From NCBI GenBank assembly GCA_963706875.1, contig CAVPNW010000009.1:1-64000 (forward strand): a stretch of DNA of 64,000 nt. The letters run 5' to 3'. Positions 52,942 to 62,706 of the stretch are shown piece by piece. Made by a program: the position numbers and the translations under genes. The stretch comes from Prado023 sp963706875 (GTDB lineage Bacteria > Actinomycetota > Actinomycetes > S36-B12 > CAIYMF01). The first letter of the stretch is position 1. Every line of letters begins with the position of its first letter. The notes below the pieces were generated by a model that was given only the letters and a program-made list of their open reading frames with translations, did not search any database and was not told the DNA's origin.

Positions 52942-53043
52942 TGGCCAGTGGGGTGACCGCGGGAGGGGCGGCGGCGGGAATGGCGATGGGGTGGGCGATC
53001 GCGGGAACGACGCTTCGGACGTAGCCCAGTTCGTAGCCCAATC
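52939..53043. repeat. Interspersed repeat copy B
   Basis: Matches copy A at 33951-34049 (shared core GGGAATGGC-ATGGGGTGGG and a GTAGCCCAGTTCGTAGCCCAAT end). It lies in the 490-nt gap before mgtE, about 140 nt upstream of its start, whereas copy A lies between the GGDEF and glycosyltransferase genes. Confidence 0.55.
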
Positions 53044-53182
53044 GTGTGCGCGCGGCCTCGAACGGGCGCGCCAGACTCGCGGCGGCGAGGTTCGCCTGAA
53101 TCGGACCATCATCGCGACGGTGCCACTGCAGCGCTCGGGGCGCACGATCCGTTGCCGGCACCCGCGGGGGCATCATGGGGTC

Positions 53183-54184
53183 GTGAGCACCCAAGCCGCG
53201 TCCGCCCCCCGACCCCTGCTGCCGGGATCGGTGGATCAGTACGTCACCATGAATGTGCCCACGTGCCGGGCCACCGACCGCGCAGGTGAGGTGCGCGACA
53301 CGCTGATGCGGCGCTCGTATGACTCGGTGGGCGATGTTGCGGTGTTGGTTGCCGGGCCGTTGGGCGGGCAGCGGCTGCTGGGCCTGATCCCGGTGGAACG
53401 CCTCCTGGCCGCCTCGGCCGACCAGGTGGCGGAGGGTCTGATGGACGCCGACCACCCGGTCGTGGCACCCGGGCTTGACCAGGAGAAGGCGGCCTGGCGG
53501 GCGGTGCGCGCCGGCGAGTCGAGCCTGGCGGTCGTCGATGAGAACGGGGTGTTCTGCGGGCTCGTGCCGCCGACCAGGTTCCTTCGAGTGCTCCTCACCG
53601 AGCACGACGAGGACCTGGCCCGGCTCGGCGGATACCTGAGCTCGACGGCGTCGGCGCGGCACGCCTCGGAGGAGCCCTTGCACAGCCGGCTGTGGCACCG
53701 CTTGCCCTGGCTGCTGATCGGACTGGCTGGGGCGGCGTTCGCTGCGTGGCTGATGCGTGGGTTCGAGAGCTACCTGGAGGCCGACGTGCGGCTGGCGTTC
53801 TTCGTGCCCGGCGTCGTGTACATGGCCGACGCGGTCGGGACTCAGACCGAGGCGCTGGTGATCCGGGGGCTCTCGGTGGGTGTGCCGATCCGGCGGGTCT
53901 TCCGGTTGGAGGCGCTCACCGGCGTTGTGGTGGGGGTGCTGCTGGGTGTGCTGAGCGTGGTGGGCGTGGCCGCGGCTTTCGGCGCCCTGGACCTCGCGTG
54001 GACGGTGGGGCTCTCCCTGTTCGCGGCGTGTGCCATGGCGACCGTCGTGGCCATGCTCCTACCGTGGATCATGGCCCGTACCGGTCGGGATCCCGCCTTC
54101 GGCAGCGGACCGTTGGCCACCGTCGTGCAGGACCTGCTCTCCCTGGCGGTCTACTTCGCGATCGCCGTAGCGCTGATCGGCTGA
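53183..54184 (+). CDS. mgtE: MgtE-type magnesium transporter
   Basis: A 333-residue Mg2+ channel/transporter. A CBS pair (about residues 20-150) is followed by the MgtE membrane domain of five helices, with signature MADAVGTQTEALVIRGLS near residue 215 and a conserved Asp/Pro-rich TM5. The N-terminal MgtE_N domain of standard 450-residue MgtE is missing, so Mg2+-sensing would rest on the CBS domains. GTG 53183 is the first start after the upstream gap. A truncated copy lies at 41554. Confidence 0.85.
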   Translation: MSTQAASAPRPLLPGSVDQYVTMNVPTCRATDRAGEVRDTLMRRSYDSVGDVAVLVAGPLGGQRLLGLIPVERLLAASADQVAEGLMDADHPVVAPGLDQEKAAWRAVRAGESSLAVVDENGVFCGLVPPTRFLRVLLTEHDEDLARLGGYLSSTASARHASEEPLHSRLWHRLPWLLIGLAGAAFAAWLMRGFESYLEADVRLAFFVPGVVYMADAVGTQTEALVIRGLSVGVPIRRVFRLEALTGVVVGVLLGVLSVVGVAAAFGALDLAWTVGLSLFAACAMATVVAMLLPWIMARTGRDPAFGSGPLATVVQDLLSLAVYFAIAVALIG

Positions 54185-54265
54185 CGGCCGCAGTCCGCGC
54201 TGGGACTCACTTCCGCTCAGGCCTCAGTGTGGGCAGGCCCGGGCGTCCGGCAGTGATGCGGGCGG

Positions 54266-54928
54266 TCAGGCCCGGTTGAGGAACTTGGTGAGGTCTTCGG
54301 GGCGTCCGGTGATGAGGATGGTGTCGCCGTACTGCAGGACGGTGTCGGGTTGGGCGTGGGTGTAGCCGGTGGCGTGTTGGGGTTTGACCGAGACGATGCG
54401 TACCCCGTACTTCTCGGGGGTGCGCAGGGCGTGCAGGGGCTCTCCGGTCAGGGAGCGGGCGGGGTGGGTGACGACGGCTGCCCAGGTGGGGTCCACGGGA
54501 AGGTAGTCCAGGGCGTGGCTGCCCACGAGGTGGGCGACGCGGCGCCCGGTCTCGTCCTCGGGGAAGATGACGTGGTGGGCCCCGACGCGTTCCAGGATGC
54601 GGGCGTGGGTGCCGCTGTTGGCCTTGGCCCAGATCTGTTCGACCTCGAGTTGGGACAGGTGCGAGGTGGCCAGGATGCTGGCGTGCTCGTCGTCGCCGAT
54701 GGCCACGACGGCGCGGGTGTACTGGTCGGCGCCGACTTCGTGGAGCAGGTCGATGTCGGTGGCGTCGCCGATGACGATGTTGTCCAGCCGGGTGCTGAAC
54801 CGTTGGGCGAGGTCGGCGCGCCGGTCGATGACCATGACGTCGGTTCCCTCGGCGGTCAGGGCCAGGGCCAGGGAGCGGCCGAAGCGGCCCAGGCCGATGA
54901 CCAGGACGGGGGTGCGGGTGTCAGCCAA
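54266..54928 (-). CDS. ktrA: Potassium channel/transporter regulatory subunit (KtrA/TrkA)
   Basis: A 220-residue cytoplasmic regulator with an N-terminal RCK/TrkA_N Rossmann fold (VLVIGLGRFGRSLALAL, acidic end of strand 2 at MVIDRRADL) and a TrkA_C domain (about 140-220). It binds nucleotides such as NAD(H) or ATP/ADP and gates the membrane subunit encoded just upstream, whose 3' end overlaps this start by eight bases. It is a one-RCK subunit, as in the Ktr type. Confidence 0.9.
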   Translation of the reverse strand: MADTRTPVLVIGLGRFGRSLALALTAEGTDVMVIDRRADLAQRFSTRLDNIVIGDATDIDLLHEVGADQYTRAVVAIGDDEHASILATSHLSQLEVEQIWAKANSGTHARILERVGAHHVIFPEDETGRRVAHLVGSHALDYLPVDPTWAAVVTHPARSLTGEPLHALRTPEKYGVRIVSVKPQHATGYTHAQPDTVLQYGDTILITGRPEDLTKFLNRA

Positions 54929-56291
54929 CGATGGTCCTCTCCTCGGGTAGGCGGTAGGTGTTTCCGCGGTCCTGGGTGAGGAACGCTGCGGCCAGGGTGA
55001 CCGGGCCGGTGCGTCCGATGAACATCAGCAGGGCCAGCAGCCATAGGACGGGGCTGGACAACTCGGGGGTGATGCCCAGGCTCAGCCCCACGGTGCTGAA
55101 CGCGGAGATCACCTCGAAGACTACGGCCTCGGTCGGCAGGTCAGTCAGGTGCAGGGCGATCAGCGAGCCGGTGGTGACCGTGGCCGCCGCGAGGCCCAGG
55201 ACCATCACGGCCTGGCGCTGTGACTCGGCGGGCACCCGGCGCCGGGCCACGTTGACGTCCTGCTCACCTCGGGCCTGCGCCCACACCATGAACGCCAGCA
55301 CACCGATGGTGCTGATCTTGATCCCGCCGGCGGTGCCGGCGCTGCCCCCACCGATCAGCATCAGGATCTGGGTGAGGAAGACCGTGTCGCTGTTCTGCGC
55401 GGCCATGTCGATCGCGTTGAACCCGGCTGTGCGTGGCATCACGGCGATCACGAAGGCGGTCAGCACGCTCTGGCCCGCGGGCAGGGGCCCGAGGGTCTTG
55501 GGGTTGTCCCACTCGGCGACCAGCACCAGCAGGGTCGAAACGGTCAGCAGTGCGAGGGTGCCGATCACCACGATCCGGGTCAGGATCGTCCACGTCGAGG
55601 GCCGCCGCCAGTTCCCGGCCAGCTCGACCAGCACCGGGAACCCGATACCCCCGATGATCACCGCGAGACTGACCGGGAGCAGGATTCCGGCCTGCCCGGC
55701 GTAGGGGACCAGGCTGGCCGCATCGGTGGAGAACCCGGCGTTGTTGAACGCTGAGACCGCGTGGAACACCCCCCACCACACGGCTGACCCGAATGAGCGT
55801 CCGTAGGTGGTGTACTGCTGGAACGTCAGCCACGCCGCGAGCACGGCCTCGAAGGACAGCGAGAACGCCACGATCCAACGCACCATCCGGCGCACGTCCC
55901 CAGCCCGGGAGGACCGGGTCTCGGTCTGGGCGACCAGCCGGGTGCGCACCCCGAGGCGACCCGACAGGGTCAGCGCCACCAGGGACGCCACCGTCATCAG
56001 GCCCAGCCCACCCAGCTGGATCAGCAGCAGGATGATCACCTGGCCCGCCGCCGACCAGTAGGTGCCGGTGTCCACCACGACCAGCCCCGTCACGCACACG
56101 GCCGAGGCCGCGGTGAACAGGGCCGTGGTCACCGACGCGGACTCCACCCCAGCGGTCGACCACGGCAGCATCAACAGCCCGGCCCCGGCCAGCACCGCGC
56201 CAGCGAACGACAACGAGATCGCCCGGGCGGCGCGCAGCCGTGACGAACGACGCACCACCCACCTCCCCACCCTCATCCGATGAGGCGCCAT
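54921..56291 (-). CDS. ktrB: Potassium uptake membrane subunit (KtrB/TrkH)
   Basis: A 456-residue superfamily-of-K+-transporters protein with four M1-P-M2 repeats. Selectivity-loop glycines are visible in AVCVTGLVV, FNNAGFS, PRTAGFNAI and FSTVGLSLG, and the intramembrane loop region has GGGSAGTAGGIK. It forms the Na+- or H+-coupled K+ uptake pore and is gated by the KtrA ring. The first gene of the ktrBA operon; a start at 56276 is also possible. Confidence 0.9.
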   Translation of the reverse strand: MAPHRMRVGRWVVRRSSRLRAARAISLSFAGAVLAGAGLLMLPWSTAGVESASVTTALFTAASAVCVTGLVVVDTGTYWSAAGQVIILLLIQLGGLGLMTVASLVALTLSGRLGVRTRLVAQTETRSSRAGDVRRMVRWIVAFSLSFEAVLAAWLTFQQYTTYGRSFGSAVWWGVFHAVSAFNNAGFSTDAASLVPYAGQAGILLPVSLAVIIGGIGFPVLVELAGNWRRPSTWTILTRIVVIGTLALLTVSTLLVLVAEWDNPKTLGPLPAGQSVLTAFVIAVMPRTAGFNAIDMAAQNSDTVFLTQILMLIGGGSAGTAGGIKISTIGVLAFMVWAQARGEQDVNVARRRVPAESQRQAVMVLGLAAATVTTGSLIALHLTDLPTEAVVFEVISAFSTVGLSLGITPELSSPVLWLLALLMFIGRTGPVTLAAAFLTQDRGNTYRLPEERTIVG

Positions 56292-56473
56292 CCTGCCACC
56301 ACCGCGGAGACGCGGGGGGACAGGGCACGGAGCGGTTGGGTCCCCCTTCTCGAATCGTGGTCGCCTCGGTATCCGCGCTCCACGGTGCCGCAGTCGGCGT
56401 GTCGTGACCTGCGCGTTCGCCGGTCCGGGACGTGGCAGGCTGCACGGGTGGGCATGGACGTGGGCGGGCGGCG

Positions 56474-57130
56474 ATGAGGCAGGCGACCAACGGTGGGGAG
56501 GACCTTGGGCTCGTCGGGTTCATCCTGGACACGATCGACACCCTCGGCGAGGTAGGGGTGGGTCTGCTGGTGCTGCTCGAGTCGGTGATCCCCCCGATCC
56601 CCAGTGAGGTCGTCCTTCCCGCGGCGGGCGCGCTCATCGAGCTGGGCCGCCTGAACGGGGTCCTCACCTGGGTCTGTGCCCTGCTCGGCTCGGTCCTCGG
56701 GGCGCTGGTGCTGTACGGCGCGGGGCGCGCGTTCGGTGAGGAGCGCACCCGGCGGGTCCTGCTCGCGGTGCCACTGGTCGAGGTCGATGATGTCGACCGT
56801 GCGGATGCCTGGTTCGCCCGGCGTGGTGAGCTGGCTGTGTTCGTCGGTCGGCTGATCCCGGGGGTGCGCAGCCTGATCTCGTTGCCTGCCGGGGCCGCGG
56901 GGATGCCGTTGGGCCGGTTCGTGGTCCTCACCGCGGCGGGGTCGGCCATCTGGAACAGTCTGCTGATCGGTGCCGGGGTCCTGCTCGGCACCCAGTGGCA
57001 GACCGTCGAGGAGCACATCGACGTGATCAACGACCTGATCTACGTCACGATCGGGGTGTCCCTGGGCGTGTTCTTCATGCGCCGCTGGGCGCACCGGCGC
57101 CGGCAGACACGGGCCGGGGACGCCGGCTGA
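56474..57130 (+). CDS. DedA family membrane protein
   Basis: A 218-residue DedA/VTT-domain protein. The signature LLESVIPPIPSEVVLPAAGAL and the later FVGRLIPGVRSLISLPAGAA mark the two re-entrant loops; the conserved acidic residue (E) and the R of GRLIPG are present. DedA proteins support membrane homeostasis; some recycle undecaprenyl phosphate as flippases. ATG 56474 is preferred over the upstream GTG. It is divergent from ktrB with 182 nt between them. Confidence 0.88.
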   Translation: MRQATNGGEDLGLVGFILDTIDTLGEVGVGLLVLLESVIPPIPSEVVLPAAGALIELGRLNGVLTWVCALLGSVLGALVLYGAGRAFGEERTRRVLLAVPLVEVDDVDRADAWFARRGELAVFVGRLIPGVRSLISLPAGAAGMPLGRFVVLTAAGSAIWNSLLIGAGVLLGTQWQTVEEHIDVINDLIYVTIGVSLGVFFMRRWAHRRRQTRAGDAG

Positions 57131-57171
57131 CCCGGGTGACCCGACCGGGGTTCTGAGCGACCCGTCCCGGC

Positions 57172-57192
57172 GCCCCGGCAGGGGCCCGGGGC
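57172..57192. terminator. GC hairpin between dedA and corA
   Basis: GCCCCGG (57172-57178) pairs with CCGGGGC (57186-57192) over a 7-nt loop. It lies between the converging DedA and CorA genes. It is short, and GC-rich background makes chance possible. Confidence 0.35.
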
Positions 57193-57235
57193 CGAGGGCC
57201 CGAGCAGTCGCGCCCGCTGGACCAACGGTCGTGGG

Positions 57236-58220
57236 TCACCACCAGCCGTGGCGGTGGGCCCACCGCAGCAGGAACGCGGACATGCTGATCATGACCGCCA
57301 GTGCGATGGCCAGGGGGATCTCCTGGGTCTGGGAGTTCACGATCACGTTCATCCCGAGGACTGAGGCCAGGGCGGTGATCGGCAGGGTGACGACGGCGAT
57401 CACCGCGAGGCGTTCGGCGGCGATGGTCATCTTGGTGTCGGTGCGGGTGCGGTAGAACTCGATGACCCCCTGCAGGTACTCCCGTTGCAGTTCGGCCAGG
57501 CGGTGCGCCCGGAGGAACTGGTCGATGTTGTCGCCTAACAGGGCGCGGTCCTGGTCGGTGATCCCCGCGGGCGACCAGGACCATCCGCTCGTAGATCTCG
57601 AGGCTGGTGGCGGCGATATTGGACACGGCCAGCAGGGCGTGACGGGTGCGGAACATCCGATCGAGGAACTCCTCGGGATCGCCCATCGTGCCCAGGGTCA
57701 CCTCCTGTTCGAGACCCCAGACGTCCTCCGTGACGACCTCGAGAGTCTCCTCCATACCCCGAACCATCGACGCGACGATCGCGTGGGACACCTCCGTCGC
57801 GGAGCGTGGCAGGAGGCGGCCCTCGAGCATGCGGTCCCACACCAGGGTCGTGTCCCGCACCGGGACGTGCGCGGGCACGGCCGGGTTCGTCGGGCCGTGG
57901 ACGGTGACCAGGTAGTTCGCTGCGATGAACTGATCCAACTCCACGTAGTGCACGTGCCCGTGCTCCCCCAGTTCGGGGGAGTGCAGCACGACGAAGACAT
58001 GGTCGGCGTACGGGTGGAACTTGGGCATCCGCTGTCGCTGCTTGCACTCCCAGATCGTCACAGGATGGAAACCGAAGACGTCGCGAAGCACGCCGAGGGC
58101 CTCCTCGTCGAGGTCGGGCACGTCCACCCAGACGATCGCCTCCGGGTTGGCCAGGGCGGCTGGCAGGGCCGCGATCGGCACCACTTCAGCCCGACCCCCG
58201 GTGATGATCATTGCCTCCAT
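57236..58220 (-). pseudogene. corA: CorA family divalent-cation transporter, one frameshift
   Basis: The N-terminal cytoplasmic domain (VWVDVPDLDEEALGVLRDVF, then the long helix about residues 130-215) and the C-terminal two helices with the pore signature GMN (LASVLGMNVIVNS) are present. They are in different frames: near 57563-57566 a run of four C (four G on the coding strand) has one base too many, after which ITDQDRALLGDNIDQFLRAH restores the CorA helix. Corrected length is about 328 residues, normal for a Mg2+/Co2+ channel. With mgtE nearby it would give redundant Mg2+ uptake. Confidence 0.85.
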
Positions 58221-58430
58221 GGCCTTGCCTCCTCATCGCGTTCGATGATCCCACCCGCAACGCCAGCACCCGCTGCCGGAGCACCCGGCCCTCGTGCCGT
58301 TGGCCACCGGCAGTGTCGGGTGGGTCGGGCGGTGCCGGTGCCCGCAACCAGGCAGCCGCAGATACCGGGGGCACGGCAGGGACCCTTGTCGCCCTTCGCT
58401 GTGCGCCTCAAGGTCATATGACGTCTTGGG

Positions 58431-58781
58431 TCAGCCCAGCGACCCTTGGGCCGCTCGGATTGTTCGGGTGTACAGGGGCGGGTCGGTGGAGATGGTGTTG
58501 TCGCGGAGGTCGAGGTAGTACTCCGGGGGTAGATCCCAGGTGCCGGGGTCGACCAGGGGGCTGCACACGACCGTGTTCGCCCACGTGGGTTCGGGCCAGA
58601 CGCGACAGCCGTCGTAGAAGGAGGCCACCTTCTGATGGGCGATGCCCGTGACCACTCGTTCCGGGTCGAACAACAGATAGGTCTCCGGGTTCATCGTCAG
58701 CTGCCAGCCCGGGCAGGTCGGATGCGCGGCCCTCGCGGTCGCGATGAGTGTGGAGACGGCTTCGCGCAACTGGGTGGTCAT
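58431..58781 (-). CDS. Hypothetical protein
   Basis: A 116-residue soluble protein with many aromatic residues and three Cys (CPGWQLTMNPETYLLFDPER, ASFYDGCRVWPEPTW, WDLPPEYYLDLRDN). No family is recognised and no membrane segment or known motif is seen. Amino-acid composition and codon use look like a real gene. It lies between corA and kdpE. Confidence 0.55.
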   Translation of the reverse strand: MTTQLREAVSTLIATARAAHPTCPGWQLTMNPETYLLFDPERVVTGIAHQKVASFYDGCRVWPEPTWANTVVCSPLVDPGTWDLPPEYYLDLRDNTISTDPPLYTRTIRAAQGSLG

Positions 58782-58842
58782 GTCTTCAGTGTGTTCCCTG
58801 GGCGTGGACCGGGGGCGAGACGTTGATGCGGTCTTGACGGGG

Positions 58843-59517
58843 TCAGGTCACGAGCCGGTAGCCGATTCCCGGGTCGGTCAGGAGGTGGCGTGGTCGTGAT
58901 GGGTCGGGTTCGAGTTTGCGGCGCAGTTGGGCGAGGTAGACGCGCAGGTAGTGGCTCTCGCGGTCGAGGTCGGGTCCGCGGAGTTCGCGTAGGAGTTCCT
59001 TCTGGGTCACGATGCGTCCGGCGTTGCGGGCCAGGATCTCCAGCAGGCGCCATTCAGTGGGTGTCAGGCGCACGGGTTGTCCGTCGCGGGTCACGACGCG
59101 GGCAGCCAGGTCGATGGTGAACGAGGCGGTGACCACCAGCGGGTCGGCTTCGGCGCCGGTGGCGCGTCGGGTGGCGGCGCGGATGCGGGCGAGCAGTTCG
59201 TCCATCGCGAACGGTTTGGACACGTAGTCGTCGGCACCGGCGTCCAGGGCGGCGACCTTGTCGTGGCTGGTCTGGCGCGCGGAGAGGACCACAACGGGGA
59301 TCTGGCTCCAGCCGCGCACAGCGTGCAGGATCGCCATCCCGTCGAGGTCGGGCAGTCCGAGGTCGAGCAGGATCAGGTCGGGGTGACTGCTGGCGGCCAG
59401 GTCCAGCCCGGCGGCCCCGGTCACAGCCACGTCGGTCTCGTAGCCGCGGGCGTTCAGGGTGATGGCCAGCGCACGGGCCAGCGCCGGCTCGTCTTCGATG
59501 ATCAGGATGCGCGTCAT
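58843..59517 (-). CDS. kdpE: Response regulator KdpE
   Basis: A 224-residue OmpR-family regulator. The receiver has acidic residues E8-D9, phosphoacceptor Asp52 (LILLDLGLPD), Ser/Thr and Lys of the switch (SARQ, SKPF); the DNA-binding winged helix follows at about 130-224 (RLTPTEWRLLEILARNAGRI). Its gene overlaps kdpD by four bases (ATGA). It activates kdp transcription when K+ is limiting or under osmotic stress. Confidence 0.93.
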   Translation of the reverse strand: MTRILIIEDEPALARALAITLNARGYETDVAVTGAAGLDLAASSHPDLILLDLGLPDLDGMAILHAVRGWSQIPVVVLSARQTSHDKVAALDAGADDYVSKPFAMDELLARIRAATRRATGAEADPLVVTASFTIDLAARVVTRDGQPVRLTPTEWRLLEILARNAGRIVTQKELLRELRGPDLDRESHYLRVYLAQLRRKLEPDPSRPRHLLTDPGIGYRLVT

Positions 59518-62123
59518 GCCGGTTCTCCGATGCCCTCGTCAGGATCCGCGGCTTCGGCGCGTTGGAGGGTCAGCACCATGGTGAGGCCTCCGCCGGGGGT
59601 CTCCTCGGCCTCGAGGGTCCCTCCGTTGGCCTGGGCGAATCCGCGAGATACGGCCAGTCCGAGCCCCACACCCTGACCGGCCGGGACGTCGCCGAGGCGT
59701 TGGAAGGCGCTGAAGATGGACTCCAGGCTGTGCGATGGGACTCCCGGGCCTCTGTCGACCACGCGCAGCACGACCTTGTCCTTGATGGTGCCAGCGGTGA
59801 TGCGCACGGGTTGGTCGGGGGGTGAGTAGCGCAGGGCGTTCTCGACGAGGTTGGCGATGATCCGCTCGATGAGGCCAGCGTCGCCAAGGACCGTGGGCAG
59901 GGTCACGCGCACATCGACATCGACTCGTTCCGGGGGGACCCCGGCGAGGGCGCGGGGCACGACCTCGTCGAGAGCGACCGGCTCCGTGCGCAGCACGAGC
60001 GCGCCGGCATCCAGGCGGCTCATGTCCAGCAGGTTGTCGATGAGCCCCTGCAACCGGTCGGCCGAGTTCTCGATACCGGCGAGCAGCTCCGCCCGGTCAG
60101 CGTCGGACAGGTCGAGGTCCGGCGCGCGCAGGGTCCCCACGCAGGCCTTGATCCCAGCCAGCGGGCTGCGAAGGTCGTGGCTGACGGCGGCGAGCAGGGA
60201 GGAGCGGATGTCGCTGCGGGCCCGCTCGATCCGGGCGCTGGACGCCTCGACGCGCAACTGCTCGCGCTCCAGCAGCGTGCCGATCTGTGCCGAGACCGCC
60301 GACAGGACCCGGGTGTCCTCGGCGGAGAGGTCACGGCCCGCCAACATCAGCACCGCAGTGTCGGACACGGAGACACGCACGCCCTGGTCGTCGGTGATCG
60401 GTGGTGTGTCGCCGCTGGAGGTCATCACCCGCCAACTCGAGGTGGGATCGTCACGCTGGAGCAGGGAGGCGCTGGTCACCGCGAACGTCTCCCGGATGCG
60501 CTCCAGCATGGCGGGCAGTGCGTCCTCCCCGCGAAGGACGGAGTTGGCGAGCAGGGTCAGCGTGTCGGCCTCTGCGCGTGCCCGCGCGGCCTCCTTGGTC
60601 CGACGGGCGGCGGTGTCGACGACGATCGCCACGGCGACCGCGACGGCCACCATCAGCAGCAGCGCGACGGCGTTGATCGGTTGGTTGATGGTCCACGTGT
60701 ATGTCGGTTCGATGAACAGGTAGTTCAAGGCCAGCCCCGCGATGAGGGCGGCCGCAACCGCGGGAGCCAGTCCGCCGACCAGGGCGACCGTGACGGCCAG
60801 GGCCAGCATCGCCTGGGAGACCAGGCTCAGGCTGTCGGTGTTGAGCAGGGCCAGTGCCAGCAGAGGTGGGCCCAGGATGGCCAGGACCCACCCCGTGACC
60901 CTGCGTCCGGCAGGCAGGGCGGACGCGCGCCGGCGGATGCTGGGGTCCCCGGTCTGGTGGTGGGTGACGACCACGACGTCCATGTCGCCGCTGCCACGGA
61001 TCACGCCGGGGCTGGCACCGGGCAGCAGGGCGGAGCGCAGCCGCCCGCGGCTGGTCTCGCCCATCACGATGTGGCTGGCGTTCACTCCCCGGGAGAACTC
61101 CAGGATGGCCTCGGCTGTGTCCTCGCCCAGGACGTTGTGGAACGTGCCGCCCAGCGATTCGACGAGGGCGCGCTGGCGCAACAGGGCGTCGGGGGTGCCG
61201 TGGGCCAGTCCGTCGCCGAGGCTGACGTGCAGGGCCAGCAGCTCCCCACCTGACCGGGAGTCCGCGATCCGCGCTCCACGCCGGATCAGGGTCTCGCCCT
61301 CGGGCCCCCCGGTGAGCGCGACCACCACACGCTCCCTCGCGGGCCACGTGTCGGTGATCGCGTTGTCGGCGCGGTAGCGCTCCAGGGCGGCGTCGACGCG
61401 GTCGGCGACCCAGAGCAGCGCCAGCTCGCGCAGGGCGGTGAGGTTGCCGACGCGGAAGAAGTTGGTCAGGGCCGCGTCGATCTTCTCAGCGCTGTACACG
61501 TTGCCGTGGGCCAACCGGCGGCGCAGTGCCTGCGGGCTCATGTCCACAAGTTCGATCTGATCGGCGGAGCGCACGACGTCGTCGGGCACGGTCTCCTGCT
61601 GGCGGATGCCGGTGATCGACTCGACGACGTCGTTCAGCGACTCCAGGTGCTGGATGTTCACCGTGGTGACCACGTCGATCCCCGCGTCCAGCAGGACCTG
61701 GACGTCCTGCCAGCGCTTGGCGTTACCCGCCCCGGGGACGTTGGTGTGCGCGAGCTCGTCCACCAGGGCCAACTCGGGTCGTCGAGCCAGGATCTCCCTC
61801 AGGTCCATCTCGGTGAACGATGCCCCTCGGTGGTCGATCACCCTGCGGGGCACCACCTCCAGACCCTCGACCAGGTCGGCGGTGTGCTCCCGGCCGTGGG
61901 TCTCGACGAAGCCGATCACGACGTCTGCCCCGCGAGCAAGACGCCGATGGCCCTCGGCGAGCATGTCGTAGGTCTTGCCCACGCCGGGGGCCGCGCCCAT
62001 GTAGACGCGCAGGGTGCCGCGCCGCCTGGCCACCTTGGCGGCGTCGGATGGCGCCGCCACCTCGCCCGGTTCCTCGAGCGGTAGCGGCGGGGGTGCGTCC
62101 ACGGCGTTCAGTCTGTCCGACAC
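59514..62123 (-). CDS. kdpD: Sensor histidine kinase KdpD
   Basis: An 869-residue sensor. The N-terminal KdpD domain (LRVYMGAAPGVGKTYDMLAE, with a Walker A-type GVGKT) and DVVTTVNIQHLESLND are family-specific. A UspA domain (about 250-370), four transmembrane helices (about 400-500), a GAF-like region and a histidine kinase core follow, with phosphorylated His649 (AVSHDLRSPLAGI), N box and G boxes (VENALRY, GQGVGLGLA). GTG 62123 follows AGGA and lies one base after the kdpC stop. It senses K+ and turgor and controls KdpE. Confidence 0.93.
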   Translation of the reverse strand: MSDRLNAVDAPPPLPLEEPGEVAAPSDAAKVARRRGTLRVYMGAAPGVGKTYDMLAEGHRRLARGADVVIGFVETHGREHTADLVEGLEVVPRRVIDHRGASFTEMDLREILARRPELALVDELAHTNVPGAGNAKRWQDVQVLLDAGIDVVTTVNIQHLESLNDVVESITGIRQQETVPDDVVRSADQIELVDMSPQALRRRLAHGNVYSAEKIDAALTNFFRVGNLTALRELALLWVADRVDAALERYRADNAITDTWPARERVVVALTGGPEGETLIRRGARIADSRSGGELLALHVSLGDGLAHGTPDALLRQRALVESLGGTFHNVLGEDTAEAILEFSRGVNASHIVMGETSRGRLRSALLPGASPGVIRGSGDMDVVVVTHHQTGDPSIRRRASALPAGRRVTGWVLAILGPPLLALALLNTDSLSLVSQAMLALAVTVALVGGLAPAVAAALIAGLALNYLFIEPTYTWTINQPINAVALLLMVAVAVAVAIVVDTAARRTKEAARARAEADTLTLLANSVLRGEDALPAMLERIRETFAVTSASLLQRDDPTSSWRVMTSSGDTPPITDDQGVRVSVSDTAVLMLAGRDLSAEDTRVLSAVSAQIGTLLEREQLRVEASSARIERARSDIRSSLLAAVSHDLRSPLAGIKACVGTLRAPDLDLSDADRAELLAGIENSADRLQGLIDNLLDMSRLDAGALVLRTEPVALDEVVPRALAGVPPERVDVDVRVTLPTVLGDAGLIERIIANLVENALRYSPPDQPVRITAGTIKDKVVLRVVDRGPGVPSHSLESIFSAFQRLGDVPAGQGVGLGLAVSRGFAQANGGTLEAEETPGGGLTMVLTLQRAEAADPDEGIGEPA

Positions 62124-62124
62124 A

Positions 62125-62706
62125 TCACGTCCTGCCCAGTTCATCGAGGGCCAGGTTGAGTTCGAGGACGTTGACCCCCGGCTCACCGAGGAATCCCAGC
62201 GATCGTCCTTGCGTGTGCTCGGCGACGAGGTCGGCCACCACGTCCGTGTCCAGTGCCCGGGCCCCGGCCACGCGGGCCACCTGGAGTGCGGCGTACTCCG
62301 GGGAGATGTGCGGGTCCAATCCCGAGGCGGAGGCCGTGACCGCATCCGCAGGCACCTGCTCCGGGGGCACGTCGTTGGCGGCGGCCACCGCCGCGCGGCG
62401 CTCCTCGATCACCTGGACGAGATCCTGGTTGTTCGGACCCAGGTTGGACCCGCCGGTGGCCAGCGGGTCGTACCCGCCGACGGACGGCCGGGGCCAGAAG
62501 TACTCGGGGGTGTCGAATCCTTGGGCCAGGAGCGAGGACCCCACGACGGTTCCGTCCACCGAGACCTGTGAGCCGTCGGTGCGGGCGGGGATGATCCGGC
62601 CGACGGCGAAGACCAGGGCAGGGTAGATCAGGCCGAGCAGGACGGTCATCACGACCAGGATCCGGAGGGCGGGGGCGAGTTGACGCAGTGTGGGCATGGT
62701 GATCAC
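62125..62706 (-). CDS. kdpC: Potassium-transporting ATPase subunit KdpC
   Basis: A 193-residue subunit with one N-terminal membrane helix (RILVVMTVLLGLIYPALVFA) and a periplasmic-side domain with GSSLLAQGFDTPEYFWPRPS and SASGLDPHISPEYAALQVAR, the KdpC signatures. It stabilises KdpB and KdpA in the KdpFABC K+ pump. Its start overlaps the kdpB stop by four bases. Confidence 0.95.
   Translation of the reverse strand: MITMPTLRQLAPALRILVVMTVLLGLIYPALVFAVGRIIPARTDGSQVSVDGTVVGSSLLAQGFDTPEYFWPRPSVGGYDPLATGGSNLGPNNQDLVQVIEERRAAVAAANDVPPEQVPADAVTASASGLDPHISPEYAALQVARVAGARALDTDVVADLVAEHTQGRSLGFLGEPGVNVLELNLALDELGRT

Noticed and set aside
52693..53182. Possible Mg2+ riboswitch before mgtE
   Set aside because: The gap is long enough, but it contains a gene fragment and an interspersed repeat, and no M-box core could be recognised.
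56292..56473. Possible c-di-AMP (ydaO) riboswitch ahead of ktrB
   Set aside because: The 180-nt leader is of suitable length and K+ genes are common targets, but I could not find the conserved core of that riboswitch. A covariance-model search would decide.
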